This document shows, piece by piece, positions 23,400 through 36,414 of a DNA stretch of 64,000 nt. Each line of letters starts with the position of its first letter. Positions within the stretch are counted from its first letter, which is position 1. Made by a program: the position numbers and the translations under genes. Under the pieces are notes generated by a model that had not been told where the DNA came from, made no database searches, and saw only the letters and a program-made list of their open reading frames with translations. Location of the stretch: NCBI GenBank assembly GCA_014058105.1, contig JACGCM010000674.1:62001-126000 (forward strand). Reading direction: 5' to 3'. The stretch comes from Kingdonia uniflora (taxonomy: Eukaryota; Streptophyta; Magnoliopsida; Ranunculales; Circaeasteraceae).

Positions 23400-24780
23400 A
23401 TCTATACTATCATCAGAAGAAAGGGAAACCTTACTTCATCTTTTAAAGAAGAATGTCGATGTCTCTGCATGGTCTTTTCAAGAGATTCCCGGAATTAATT
23501 CTTTCATTGCATGCTATAAGTTAAACCTTGTACCATATAATAGGGTTGTAGTGCAGAAGCGTCGTAAGCTATCCCCCAGGCTCTGATAAGCAGTTAACGA
23601 AGAGATAAAGAAGTTACTTCGTGCTGGGTTCATTTAAGAAGCTAAGTATCTAAAGATCAGAGTGTGTGTCGACTTCACTGAACCAAATAAGTTTACACCT
23701 AAAGATAACTTTCCCCTTCCTTTGATTCCTCACCTCTTTGACTTCGTAGTAGGTCACAAACTTCTTTCAATGATGAATGCAGCCTCAGGATATAACCAAG
23801 TTCCTTTCACCGAAGAAGATCAAGAAAAAACTACATTTATAACAGAAAGGGGCCTTTACTGTTATATGGTCATGCCCTTTGGCTTGAAAAATGCAGTAGC
23901 CACGTACCGGCGGCTCGTCCCAAGAATGTTCCAAGATTACTTAGGTGAAATCATAGAAGTATACATCGATGACATGATCTGCAAGAACCTGAAGCGAGAT
24001 GATCCTTACAATAATCTGCAAACCATCTTTAACATCCTTCGTATGTACCGAATGAAGCTAAATCCTAAAAAATACTAATTTGGGGTTGCCTCTGGAAAAT
24101 TCTTAGGCCATCTAGTAAGCATAAAAGGTATAGAAATAGATCAAGAGAAGATCAAAGCACTTATGGCTATGCCATCACTGCGAACCAAAAAAGATATCCA
24201 AAAACTTGCTAGGAAGGTTGCCGCTCTACATAGGTTCATCTCCAAGTTGTCTGGTCGATATAAACTTCTCTACCCTTTTTTTTAGGGAAACCCATCTCCT
24301 ATGACAAAGAAACAACCCCAGGAAACCATCTGGACTCCAGAATGTGAATTGGATTTTCAAGATCTCAAAAGATACTTAGGGCGTCCTTCTATAATTAGTA
24401 CTCCTGTTGAAGGTGAAATATTAACAATGTATTTATCGACAACAAATGACTCAATTAGTTCTGTTCTTATTCGAGAAGACAACTGAGTGGAAAAGCCCAT
24501 CTACTTCATCAGTAAAACTCTCATGCCAATAGAAAAAAGATACACCACCACTAAAAAATAGCTTCTAGCCCTTGTGTATACTTTCCAAAAGCTTCGACCT
24601 TATTTCTAGGCATGCCCTATTAAAGTCATCACCAAATTCTCCCTCAAACTAGTACTTTAAAAAAAGTCCAGAAGAGTCCAATAATGGCATGTTTTCCTAG
24701 GAGAATATGACATTTTCTTTGAACCACAAATATCAGACAAGGGACAAACAGTAACAAACTTTTTAGCCAATTTTCCCATT
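23400..24780 (+). pseudogene. Gypsy B reverse transcriptase and RNase H
   Basis: RT motifs: VCVDFTEPNKFTPKDNFPLP, MMNAASGYNQ, TERGLYCYMVMPFGLKNA and VYIDDM (YIDD box near 23960). The connection reads FLGHLVSIKGIEID. The first RNase H part is at 24301-24780, with PIYFISKTL and LGEYDIFFEP. The longest open stretch is 138 codons (23662-24078). Stops occur at 24076, 24286, 24486 and several later sites. Confidence 0.87.
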
Positions 24781-24859
24781 AAAGACCCAGACTGGAAGGA
24801 ACTCGAAGAGGTATTAGCCTATAACTCACTTGTAGAGCCAGATGCATAGTAGAAAAGTA

Positions 24860-25440
24860 CATGATGGAAACTCTTTACAGATGGATCTGTTGGACTAAGA
24901 AGATTAGGGATTGACATCGCTCTCGTTATACCATCCAATCACAGAATTAAAATGGCAATCAAACTCAAGTTCTGTGCAACAAACAATGAAACGGAATATA
25001 AAGCCATCTTGCATAGCCTAGAGCTCGTATTAACGCTTGGAGTAAAAAAAAACTATTTATGTGGATTCCTTTATAGTGGCCAACTACTACAATAAGACAT
25101 TCAAAATATCAGGCAAAATGGTTGACTATGCCGTGCTGGTCGAAGAAAAAATGAATATATTCAAGACATCAACAATTTCTTATCTTCCCAGAGCAGAAAA
25201 TCGCCATGCTGACGCACTTGCATACATTGCAGCCATGCTCGAACACAGTGAAAAAAAAACTTTAGGTATCAAAGTAATCGAACATTCCAGTCTTGATACA
25301 AGCTATTCCATACAAATCCAAGTTACCGAAGATGAAGATCCTGAAGATTGGAAAAAGCCATTTCTTACATATTTCAATTCTAATACTCTTCCCGAGAATA
25401 AAGAAGAAGCTCAATCTCTACTAGCAAAATGTCCATGATT
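24860..25440 (+). pseudogene. Gypsy B second (archaeal-type) RNase H
   Basis: It reads LFTDGSVGLRRLGIDIALVI (first catalytic Asp, near 24880), then NNETEYKAILHSLELVLTLG. After a frameshift at a run of A near 25045 it continues DSFIVANYYNKTF and PRAENRHADALAYIAA to 25438. This extra RNase H is a hallmark of the Tat lineage. Confidence 0.83.
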
Positions 25441-25499
25441 CAAAGTCCAGGAAGGTGTACTATACCGTATTACTGGTGGGGTCCACTTATCGAATGTAT

Positions 25500-26604
25500 T
25501 TTACAAATACACTACCAATTCAAAATCAAGGAGCTTCATGAAGGAATCTGTGTCGTACATGCCTCAGGTCGATCACTGGCATAACAAACATTCATACAAG
25601 GGTTATTATGGCTGAAGATGCGGCAAAACTGTAAAGATTTTGTCAAAAAATGCTACAAGTGCCAAATCCACTCCCAAGACATTAAAAGTCTAGCCCTTAA
25701 CTTGCATGTCAGTAATGTCCTTTGGCTATTCAAAAGATGGGCAATTTACATTATTAGTCCATTTTACCCGGTACTAGGCAACATAAAGTTTGTTCATGTT
25801 GATACAGACTACTTCACCAAGTGGGTCGAACCTGTTCTACTTTATCATACTGACGAAAATAAAGTAATCAAATTCCTCTTGGAGCACATCATCACCAGAT
25901 TTGGTTGTCCACAAATAATAAGATAAGATAATGGGAAACAATTCATCAGCAGCAAAGTTCTCAAATTTCTCTACAAATACAAGATCCAGCTGACTACTTC
26001 GACTGCAAATTATCCCCAGGGAAATGGCCAAGCTGAAGCTATAAATAAAAGCATCTAGTCCGAATTACAAAATTGCCTTGATAAAAAGAAGGACAGATGG
26101 ACCGAAGAACTACTTAGTGTTTTATGGGCATATAGGACCACACCTCGAACATCCACAGGTTGCACACCATTTATAATGGCCTTTGGAACCGAAGCTATAA
26201 TCCCATCAAATCTCGACCTCCCAACCGCTAAAAGATATGTCACAGACGAAGAAAATGAGCCTGGACTTCTCTATAATCTCAATTGGATTGAAGAAACTCG
26301 AGATCATGCCATTATAAACTTGGGGCGATAGCATGACACCCTTCGAAAGGCATACAACTAAAAAGTGAGGAAACATATATTCGACATCGACGATCTTGTA
26401 CTCCGACGAATTCAAGACAGTACCAGACCAAAGAATTCTGGTTAATTATTAGAGAATTGGGAAGGACCTTACATTATAAGTGACGAGACTGACAGTGGTA
26501 CTTACTGGTTGATGACAGAAAATAAGGTACAACTCGAGTTCCCATTGAACACCTCCCATCTGAAGATATTCTATAGATGGATTATGTACGCTATTTACTT
26601 TTAA
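25500..26604 (+). pseudogene. Gypsy B integrase
   Basis: The zinc-binding part is eroded (CYKCQIHSQ). The core reads FVHVDTDYFTKWVEPV with the first Asp, then DNGKQFISSK (second Asp), YPQGNGQAEAINKSI with the Glu, and LWAYRTTPRTSTGCTPF. A GPY-like end (ENWEGPYIIS) lies near 26455. Single stops break an otherwise continuous frame at 25924, 26056 and 26330. Confidence 0.87.
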
Positions 26605-27180
26605 GTCAATAAGGAAGTTTTCTTTCCAACCATATATCATCTATTCTACCTTCTTTTTTTGGCAAAGCTTAATAAGTGTTTATCAAATTTAAAGTCTCAT
26701 TTCTTTGAGAAACATGCATCAAATTAAAGGAGCAAATATTTGAAATAATTACTACATTTGACAAGTGCATGACATGTTCTGTCTTGTCAAAACCAGATAT
26801 CCCATAAAGGATAAACATCTAGTAATCTATCACAGTCAAGAAGGCCATAACATGGTTATTTTATCTATCCAGTTATAATCTAATTGCCAACAAGCAAAAT
26901 TCTAAATCACTCACAGCGAGTATATTATACTCATACTATCAAACATCTCGAATCAAACACTTGGAAAATTAATTCATTCAAAACATAATAAATATCGATA
27001 AACTATATTTTAGTTATCAATCACGAATACCATTAGCATCACAAACACATTTACCAACTTCTTTTAAAAAGTTTGTTCATAATAACATTGATAGGCCCCA
27101 TCGACTACTTGTATATCAAAAGCCTTTTAAAAAAAAACTTTTCAAAAAATAAAACAAATACTACTTTTTTTTATTTTCAT
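26605..27180. other. Spacer after pol in gypsy B
   Basis: AT-rich untranslated region between integrase and the antisense ORF block. No domain seen. Confidence 0.5.
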
Positions 27181-27370
27181 TACTGCTCCTAGGGAAAAGT
27201 TGGAGAAGAGAGCTTCACAGTTAAACCAGAAGTCAAAGCATCAAGCACTTCTTCCTCAACATTACCATCAGTCACTACTGCTCCTAGGGAAAAGTTGGAG
27301 AAGAGGGCTTCACAGTTAAACCAGAAGTCAAAGCTTCAAGCACTTCTTCCTCAACATTACCTTCGCCCAC
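27181..27370 (+). repeat. 95-bp tandem duplication in gypsy B
   Basis: Two adjacent copies (27181-27275 and 27276-27370), each starting TACTGCTCCTAGGGAAAAG, differ by only a few bases. This is a recent local duplication compared with the age of the element. Confidence 0.9.
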
Positions 27371-27385
27371 TACATGAGCAAGGGC

Positions 27386-29530
27386 TTAAGCCTCAATCAC
27401 CTCGTTCTCGGCGTCAGAATCAACTAAAGTCAGACTGGCAACAACGACAAGACCTTTGCAAAAGTCTTTCCTCTCCTCCATAACCTTGAACTGATTAGAA
27501 AAGTTTGATTTCATCTGATTCAGAGAATCGAGAAGATGACGATCAACTTCTTCTTTGGCTAGCTTGGGCCAGGGCCACGGCCTTCTCTGTTTCCATCGAT
27601 CGTTGCACAGCTGAAATCTGCTCATGAACATTGTCTTCGAAGGTAGACTTTTACAGAGCCAAGGCCGTTTCCCTCTTCTTTGCTAGATCAGCCCAGATCT
27701 TCTCGATCTCCTTCTTTTTCTCCCTAGACACTTCTGCTTCATGTCCCGAATAACAGACTTTTTCTTCTTAATCGCACTAAGCTTATGCTTCTCTAGCTTT
27801 GCCTCTAAATCTACCTTCTCTCTTACCAGTTCATCTTTTTCTTTGGTGGGCTCATTCTCAATGTTTTTCGAAACAAGGAGCTCATTAACAAGGCTTTACC
27901 CACCAAGCATCTAAGACTTGGCGTTGAGAAGAAGCTTCTTGGTCTGCATTATAATACAACACATGAGATCTCAAGGACGATACCAAAGTCATTAAACGAG
28001 TTAAGGCATGAAAATTCCAAACCTGGTTCATCGTGCGATGACCCTCGATGAAGAAGGTCGACAAGCTTTCAGTCCCAATCAAGAAATTGGTGAACTCTTC
28101 TTCTAAAGTGTTGGCCCCAGAAGCATAGGACTCAATCGTCCATTGCGTTTCCTCCTCATAACTTTCAAGAATTCCCCCAGCCTTTGACTTTAACAAGTCG
28201 AGGGGACTCTTCTTTACAGATGTAGCTCTCAACTGCATAGCAGTAGCAGACTTTGGTGGTCGACTTTCTGAGACATTGGCAGTCCCTGACCTCACACTTT
28301 TAGCTCTCTCTCTCCTCTCAACTAGAGGCCATCAAAGAAACCTCTTTGATGATTATACATTGGCATGAGGAGGATTGCCAGCTCTCTTCCTCTAATTTTT
28401 CCCAAAAACCCCAAACAAAAGAACCTCTGCTTTTATAGCAGTGAAATTAGTGGTATAACCACTCAAAGAAGGGTTTTCGAAGGGGAATGCTTGTTTCAGC
28501 GGCTCTTTTATTTTTTGTCGACATCTTACCGTCGATCAGTGGAATCTCAGAACCCTTAGTTCGGGATCTCTTTAATCCAGCTTCCTGAAACAAATCTTCG
28601 ACCTTTTCTTGATCTTCGACTATATAGTTGATTTGCTCAAAATAATTTTCTCTCAGGTTATACAACCTGTCCTTCACCATCGAATCTCTATCGATCTCCT
28701 TTAAAGCTGCATTGAAAACATCATGAGTTAGCACATCGTCAGTCAATCAAAAAGTTTGAGAACATATACATTCTGGTATAAACACAAACCTAAGTGAAAA
28801 CTCTTCCTCTTCAGAGACTCCCCAGGGTCTTTGCGATCAAACTCATAGTTCCCCGAGATAAGCAGCCTATCGACAAAATATTGCCCCCCTAGTCTACACT
28901 ATCTCATAAAGAAGGGGCCTCCTGAGAAACCTAGCTAAATACATATAGCCCACTTTCTGAGGATTTTGTTTTAATGTGTAATACATACAAAAATCATCCA
29001 CAGAGATCAACTGCTCTCCCCTTTCCTCTAATTGACCATTTATCACGGCCATACACATTCGGATTGAACTGGCCAGGGACAACATCGCAAAAATTTAAAA
29101 ACTTTTTCTGGTCAACTCGAAGGGGCAACTTCAACCCCTTCTTTATTTGTTCTCGATGAACGAGAATCCCATCCATTGGGAGATCTTTGTCAGTCATCTC
29201 CCCAAGATACTCTTCCAGTATAACATCCTCAAGGATGCCATACTTCTATTTAAAAGTCAAAATTTCGTTCGTTTCTGGGGCATTCCCATAACACTCCCCA
29301 ACAAAATCCATTTCTTCCTCCTCTCCCCCTTATCCACCCCCACCAGTGCATTCTTCTCGAGCACTTGTTTGTGGCTCATGTCCCACATCAGTTTCTATTT
29401 TCTCCCCCTCATAAACATCAATAACCCCAATCTCCAACTCTGCTCGATTCTGACGATTAGCCTCAACAATGTTCTCCCCCACCCTATTCTTACTACCCAA
29501 CCCTTGTGCGCAGGTGGTCATATCCATTAT
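27386..29530 (-). pseudogene. Antisense ORF of gypsy B (Tat aORF), broken
   Basis: On the strand opposite to gag-pol, a row of open pieces reads in one direction: 29527-29330 (acidic N-part), 29197-28894 ([42 protein letters not shown]), 28746-28447 (LFQEAGLKRSRTKGS), 28295-27885 and 27631-27386 (Glu/Lys-rich, probably coiled coil). Tat elements are known to carry an antisense ORF between pol and the 3' LTR, and the position fits. Its function is not established. Stops and frameshifts join the pieces. Confidence 0.6.
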
Positions 29531-29649
29531 TATTGGTTCTACATCGGCAAGATTTTTGAAAATTCCCTCTGCGTCAGCATCAGGGCAGTTAGCATTTTAA
29601 ACCGGTTCAACCATTTATTTTACCTGAAAATCATATTCCCTTTTTAAAG

Positions 29650-30206
29650 TTAGTATAATACCATATTTTATATACTATATTCTTATTTGTTAAGTAAAAA
29701 TACTATTGCAGAATTTCACTCTCCAATAAATCATTATATCTACTACTATCTAGTTCTCCATCACGAGAACAACTAATCTTTACGAATTATAATTTTGACA
29801 TTCGTTTCTTTGACATCCTTATTTCAGTTCTTGATACAAATCTCAAATCAATTATTAAGTTCTAAACATCGACATCGTTTTATTTCAAGAACTTATTTCC
29901 CTTATACTTATTCCCAAAGTATTTTAATAGGAACAAAGCTTCTCGAAGACGTTTAAGTTTCCTGCAAAAAAAAAAGCCACATACAAATTTTTAATTTTCC
30001 GTTCTCTCCGGCGTAAAATCAAGCAATATACGGCGTACATTCAGCAAATTTACTTTGCCCATAATCCCGCAACTTCAAAATAACTCTATTGCCTCAGAAA
30101 TCCCCAAAACCACACCATAACATTAACGATACCCACAATCCATTCTCTCTCCACATTATCCCAAATCAGAACAAACCCTTCTATCCCAATACTCCCATAT
30201 CCTATA
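29650..30206. other. Untranslated part of gypsy B before CACTA 2
   Basis: AT-rich sequence with no readable domain. It ends with ATA, the left copy of the CACTA 2 target duplication. Confidence 0.5.
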
Positions 30207-30224
30207 CACTACAACAAATATAGG

Positions 30225-30530
30225 TTTTTACGTCATTAAAAAATGACGTAAAAGGGATTTAATGTCATTTGTACAAATGACGTTGAAGGCGATGACGTGG
30301 AAAAGGTAGGGACTAACAACGCTATTAAATAAATTACGAGGAAAGGTAGGTATTAACGTCATTAAATAAGTGATGTATAAGGTGTTTCAAAAAATGACGT
30401 TGTTTATATCCAATTCCGGTGGCCGATCGGCTAGTGTATTCTATTGACGTCACTAAATAACGTCATTAAAAAATGACGTAGTTGAAATCTTTTAACGTCA
30501 TATTTGAAGTGACATGGTAGGGTTTTGATA
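30225..30530. repeat. Left subterminal ATGACGT repeats of CACTA 2
   Basis: Repeats of ACGTCATT and AATGACGT in both orientations form small palindromes (for example TTACGTCATTAAAAAATGAC and TGACGTCACT). Matching AATGACGT/AACGTCATTT units lie at 45625-45850. CACTA elements carry such subterminal repeats as binding sites for their transposition protein. Confidence 0.75.
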
Positions 30531-30809
30531 CATCAACAATAACATTTTTACAATGAAGTCAATACCTCAAAAAATAAAAAATAATAATTTGAAAATCAAA
30601 TATTGCCCATCCCCATCCCCTGCCCCGTCCTCCCCTCTACAGGACCATAACCATATTATAAAAAAACTAAAATATTTGGCTAAATTATATTACCTTTATT
30701 AAATACAATGTGTTCAAACTCAATCAGTTCATTAATTGGATTATAGAGCTAAATATTTGTACTATGACTCTCATCCCAAGTTTGAGTACCAAGGATCTAT
30801 AAGAAAAAC

Positions 30810-30950
30810 ATCAATCCTCTTATTCCCCACTTCACCAAGTGATGTCTCCACTTGGGAATGGTTTTGAGCAAATTTGAAGGCGACAACGAGTATTTAAGTG
30901 TTCAAAAAAGAAGTCAAGAGCACCCTGTCCTGAAAGAAAACAAAGCAAGT
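30810..30950 (-). pseudogene. Possible captured exon, unidentified
   Basis: After a good acceptor (TTTCTTTCAG) the minus strand is open for about 31 codons, reading ALDFFFEHLNTRCRLQIC and then SKPFPSGDITW before a stop. I do not recognise it. It has the same orientation as the other captured fragments of CACTA 2. Confidence 0.3.
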
Positions 30951-31172
30951 ATATAATGATAGTAAGTTACGAACTATAACAACTTGGTTAAATACTTAAA
31001 CGGTTGAAGTAATATTATTTAGTTAGATATGCATATCATGGAGAAGATGGAGTCATGTAATTTGGTACATCTGCTGCACCATGCTGTGTTACCATGTCTT
31101 TTCTTTCTTGATTGGCTAAAAAACATAGGTTAATTAAAAGACACTCACCAAGCTCCCATTTGAAATTATGGG

Positions 31173-31794
31173 TGTAGGGACCTATCCCTCGATCTTTCCT
31201 AAAGACGAGCTGTCACTAGTTAGAATCACCTCCATTTCAGACTCACGCATTTTTAACATAACTTCCCCAATCAAACATTTAAACCTACCCCACGAACTGG
31301 TTAAAAACGTGGGCCTAACTTAAACTAAAAAGCCTTATCCAGTCAAAGACACCTGTCTCTCACGAACTCGTCAGTTACTCAGTCAACCGCCACTAACCAC
31401 ATTATTCGGAAAATATACTCCAGTACGATGAAGAGCTGCGGAGAAGGCCTATATAAAGGAAAAGTTCTAGAAGAAACATAGACCAAAAAAATTACACAAG
31501 AGATCATTAAGAAGCTACTTATTCTAGATTCTCAGCAACATTAAAACTTCTTAGTTATAAGGTTCAAACATTTCAATATCTAGAGATCACTTGTAATAAG
31601 ATATCCGCCTCAAGCAATAAAGATACTTTTACAAAGATCCTCCACTCGAGGTCATGGTTTCTTACCTATTCAGAGATTTTCCACGCTAAAATCACCTGTG
31701 TCATTTCTTACTTTCCATTAGAATATTATTGCAGGTTCATTGGTGTGATAACAAATTCTAAGCCATTTCGAGCTTACGGAATTGGGCCATTACA
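31173..31794 (+). repeat. Left LTR of gypsy C
   Basis: 622 bp, TG to CA. A TATA box (TATATAAAG, 31450-31458) is conserved at 39713-39720 in the other LTR. The PBS-like TTTGGCGCCGTTTGTAGG follows at 31795-31812. Confidence 0.92.
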
Positions 31795-31866
31795 TTTGGC
31801 GCCGTTTGTAGGAAAGATTGCATTTCCATAATATCCTAAAGTATTCTTTCACTACAACTTTCAATC

Positions 31867-33650
31867 ATGGTTACTTTTAAACGACCGACTACAGGGACCC
31901 AGCTCGATGTTTCAATGGAGTCGGGGGAACTTACAGAGTTACGGGCGAATCTCAACGCTAAAAAAGAAAAAAGAGCCGAGCTTGAACTTCAGTTAACAAA
32001 TAATCGGGAGCTCCATAAGAACGAGCTCGACACAGAACGACAAGCTCATTTGACAGTGCTCAAGCGATATGAAGACCAGGTGACAACAATGCAGACTGCC
32101 CTAGAGGCTCTACAAAGTACTCAGCAGGCTCTTCCAGCCAGAGGTCACGATCATTTGTAAGAGACCTCCCGTATTTCTGCAAGGGAAATATTAGGACCTC
32201 GAGGAGTCTCCAGTAAAGCTATTTTAGGCAATTTACAGCATGAACCACAGCCCTCCATACATATGAGGAGTGAGGTTCAGTCTGAAGTCAGTCGAGGTCA
32301 TCAAATTTCCTTCTGTCATGAGGAAGAATAGTGACCTACACATCAAGTTCCAGCAAAAGTTCGCCTGAGTGAAGGTACGGGCACTCATCATCCATAACCT
32401 GCTCGTCCAACAATTCAACCAACACGTCATTACGTCACGAAAGGGCAAATGGACCAGCGAATTAAGGAGTTGATTGAGGCACAAGTTCTGGGTACTACCG
32501 GAGACAACACAAAATTACAAGGAAGTCCATTTGCCAAATAGCTATTCGATATGGAGATACAAAAAGGTTTCCATACTCCAAAAATTCATAAATTCAAAGG
32601 TACTAACCCGAAGGAACACATTCAGCAGTACCGTGATTCATTGGGGTTATACTCTAATCTCAACCACATCCTCTGCCCAATGTTCACCACAATTCTATAA
32701 GAGGAGCCACTCCGATGGTTCCACTATCTCCCTGAGGACTCCATATATATATTCGACCAGCTGTAGAAACAGTTCATTAAGATATATGCTCACAACAGGG
32801 ACAAAGAGGAGAATTTATATTTTATTATCAGTCTTCAACGGTCACATGGATAGAAGATCAAGGATTTTTTGAAGAAATTTTTAGAACTTGCACGAAAAGT
32901 GGATAACCTTGATCAGAAAACAGCTGTTAATGCTTTCACCAACGCGCTCCAGCTCGACTGAAAGGCCAAAGAACACCTCTTCCTCAACAAACCTATGACC
33001 TTGGAGGAGATGATCACCAAGGTCAACAGTTACATCAACCTGGAGAGGATGATGTCTGAGCGACAAAAGTCTACTAAATCTGTCTTCTCCATCAAAGGCC
33101 CATCTACAGATCGAACCACTGAACCAAAAAAGGAGTAAGGAGATCAGAAGCGCACCAAGGGCAACACTGGCTACCCACGGTAAGATGGTTCGCCAAACAA
33201 ACCCATCCTCCCAAAGATGAATATCTGAATCTCCACAATTTTTCTACTGTTTTTGAAGGATAAACTTTATCGCGTATCTCAACCACTCGAACTAATCGAT
33301 AGTCGGCCATATTGCCTGCATCATAAGGTAAACCGTCATTCTACTAATAATTCCTATGCTTTACAGAGGTTGCTCGAATACATTTTAAAAGAGGGACGGA
33401 TGCCCGAATATATTATCGACCTACAATCATACAAAGATGGCGGCTATAAGAAGCCTCTTGAAGTTATTCAGGTCAATGATCAAGCTGAGGAGAAACATAT
33501 TTACCATATGTACTACAGCAACATGATCAAAATCAATCAGATCACCAATTCTAATAGATCAAAGCACAGGAGACTATTGGAATGCTGCGATCTCATACCT
33601 AAAGACAAAGAGGCCAAACTTCTTCCTGAATCGAGCAATCACCGGCTTGG
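31867..33650 (+). pseudogene. Gypsy C gag, broken
   Basis: An ATG at 31867 opens a 97-codon coiled-coil-like part rich in Glu, Lys and Leu (LTELRANLNAKKEKRAELEL). The gag core follows in other frames at 32480-33120: HKFKGTNPKEHIQQYRDSL, EEPLRWFHYLPED, FLELARKVDNLDQKTAVNAF and TLEEMITKVNSYINLER. Many stops. Confidence 0.82.
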
Positions 33651-33659
33651 GATTTCCTT

Positions 33660-34460
33660 CAAAGATTGCGTTACTAGCCATGTCAAATTTCTACATCATG
33701 ATGCGTTAGTAATAATGCTCAAAATGATGAAGTTTGTCATGTACACGATGATGATCGATACTGGAAGCGGTATTAGGATTCTCTTTCAGAGTACTATCGA
33801 CCAAATAGGTTTGACCGACCAAGTTATTCAGAGTAACACCGATATCAGTGGGTTCAATAGTTCCCAACAAGAACGAGTAGGTAAGATCATCTTACCTGTT
33901 ACCGTAGGACTAGCCACCATCGACATCATTTTCTATATCACCAATGCCAAATCTCGTTATCACGGGATTATGGGCCACTGCTGGATTCACAACATAGAAG
34001 CAATCGCTTCCTCCTATCATCAGGCACTCTGATTCAAATATGACAATGGTATCTATAAGATCAGGGGTAGTCAGAAGTTTTCAGAAGCTTGTGAAAATAC
34101 CATCTCAGCTATCCTAGATACTTCCGACAGATTTGCTGCATAACAATTACAGGAATCTGATTCCCTCAACGATTAACCTTCCACGGAGGTGTCCACATAA
34201 TATATCAACATTGATGGACCTAGCAGAGGTACTTTCATTGGTACTAAGATGGTTCGGCACGAAAAGGATGTTCTCATTCAGTTCTCGCAACTAAATCAAG
34301 TCGTTTTTGCGTGGTCTTTCAAAGAAATACCTGGGGTCGATCCGGCCAAGGCATGTCATAAATTGCCATCAACATCAACGCCACGATGGTCAAATAAAAA
34401 TAACGACGACTGTTACCTTGTCTTCGAGATGAAGTTAACACCGAGATCGAGACATTGATC
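33660..34460 (+). pseudogene. Gypsy C protease region
   Basis: The protease site MMIDTGSGIRILF is at about 33749-33787, and the flap-like DISGFNSSQQE near 33841. A long open stretch (33253-34032) also covers the end of gag. IMGHCWIHNIEAIASSYHQ ends the protease match. The linker to RT is broken by a stop at 34030 and by frameshifts. Confidence 0.8.
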
Positions 34461-35740
34461 AAAGTGGGATTCATTTAAGAAGCCACATATTCAGACTGGA
34501 TATCCAATATTATCACTGTCCCAAAGAAGAACGGAAAAGTCCAAGTTTGCGCAGATTTCACCAATCTGAACAAATATACTCCAAAGGATAGTTTCCCTCT
34601 TCCCAACATTCATCAGATCCTCAATTCTACTGTAGGCCATGACCTCTTATTTATGATGGATGCTGCTTCGGGGTACAATCAAATTCTACTTTTGGAAGAA
34701 GATCAAGAAAATACAACTTTCTTCACTGAAAGAGGTCTTTATTGTTACAAAATCATGCACTTAAGACTCAAAATGCGGGTGCCACATATCAAATGTTGAT
34801 GTATACTATGTTCAAAGCAAATCTAGGGAAAATTGTTAAAGTCTACATCGACGATCTCTTGTGTAAGAGCGTACAGTAAGCCAATCACATCTCAGATCTC
34901 AACACTATATTCAACATCCTTTGATCTTACAGGATACGTCTCAACCCTTTTAAGTGTCAATTCGGGGTATATTCTGGCCAATTTCTAGGCCACCTCATCA
35001 GTATGAAAGGAATTGAGGCCGATCAAGATCAGATTCGGGCTCTCCTCAACATACTCACTCCAAAAATAACAAAAAATATTCAAAAACTTGTCGGCAAGAT
35101 TACCGTTATTAACCATTTCGTTTCTAATTTTGCAGACCACTGTCGTTGACTATTCCTATTATTCCGCGGTTGTGCCAAACGAGGAAAAGTTCAGCCAAAT
35201 GCAGAGGTCACATAGACACTAGAATTCAAAGTAGTTTTTGAAGATCTCAAAACCTATTTAGGGAGGTCTCCCATAATGAGTACCCTAGTAGATGAGAGGA
35301 ACTGATTATCTACCTAGCAATCACATATACTTCCCTCAGCTCGGTTCTCATTCGCCTTGAAGGGAAAATTGAGAAACCACTCTACTTCATCAATAAAACC
35401 CTCACTCCAGCGGAAACGAGGTACTCTAAAATTGAGAATTTTCTACTCACTCTTGATTACACTTCACAAAAACTCAAACACTATTTCCAAGCTCATTCAA
35501 TCAGAATCATGATAAACTACCCACTTCGGGAAGTTTTATCCAAGAAAGAAAAATTAAGGATAGTGCAACAGTGGTCAGTTAGTTTAGTAGAACATGATGT
35601 CAAGTTCGAATAACATCATTCCAAAAAGGGTCAGGCCGTTACCAATTTTCTTGCAGATTTTCCAGTGGAGGATTCCGAGTGGGAGGAGCACGACCCCGAC
35701 CTTACAGAAGAAACTACCGAAGATCCACCCCCCCAAACCA
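34460..35740 (+). pseudogene. Gypsy C reverse transcriptase and RNase H
   Basis: It reads VCADFTNLNKYTPKDSFPLP, MMDAASGYNQILL and FTERGLYCYKIM. The YIDD box (VYIDDLLCKSVQ) is near 34842, then FLGHLISMKGIEADQ. RNase H follows with LEFKVVFEDLKTYLG and PLYFINKTLTPAE at about 35220-35420. Stops and frameshifts occur throughout, for example just after the motif B region near 34790. Confidence 0.85.
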
Positions 35741-35779
35741 TTTGACGAGCGAGCTGAATGAATCACAACAACGGGGTGG

Positions 35780-36180
35780 AGACTTCTCACGGATGGATCA
35801 GTAGGACCCGCAGGGTTAGGAATCAGAATCGTTTTGATTACCCCTTCCAATGACAGAATTGAGAAATTAATCCGCTTGGATTTTGAGGCCTCAAATAATG
35901 TTACCGTGTACGAGGCTCTCATTCATGGACTAGACCTTTCTTTTAAGCTCGATGTCCCCAAACTCTTTGTCTACACAGATTCACTACTAATCATCTACCA
36001 TTACTCTGAGCAATACAAAAAGAATGGAAAGATGATCGAATACGCAGCCCTCATTACATATAGGATGAGAAAGTTTGCAAAAGCAACTCTCGATTATCTT
36101 CCTCGAGGTGAAAATAGACATGCCGATTCCTTGGCATATCTAGCCGGGGTCTTGGGTACAGAAGCTCGATATCTCTAGAT
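35780..36180 (+). pseudogene. Gypsy C second (archaeal-type) RNase H
   Basis: It begins LLTDGSVGPAGLGIRIVLI (first Asp near 35795) and continues through VYEALIHGLDLSFKLDVPKL, VYTDSLLIIYHYS and PRGENRHADSLAYLAGVLG. The usual NNEAEYEAL motif is changed to NNVTVYEAL, which removes the catalytic Glu. Confidence 0.85.
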
Positions 36181-36414
36181 CGAAATCATTTCAATCCCCA
36201 ACATTGATCGCATTTCTATATGCACGATCAACATTAGGGGCAATAAAGGGGGAGACAACGATTGGTGAAAGCCTTTCTTAGCCTACCTCGGTGTCGATAA
36301 CATTTGCAATAGACCAGTCCCAGCAGATCCAAAAGAGCGCCGACAGCTGATCAACAACTCGAAGAGCTACACTAATCAAAATGGTGCGCTATACCGCCTT
36401 TCCATCACGGGGCC

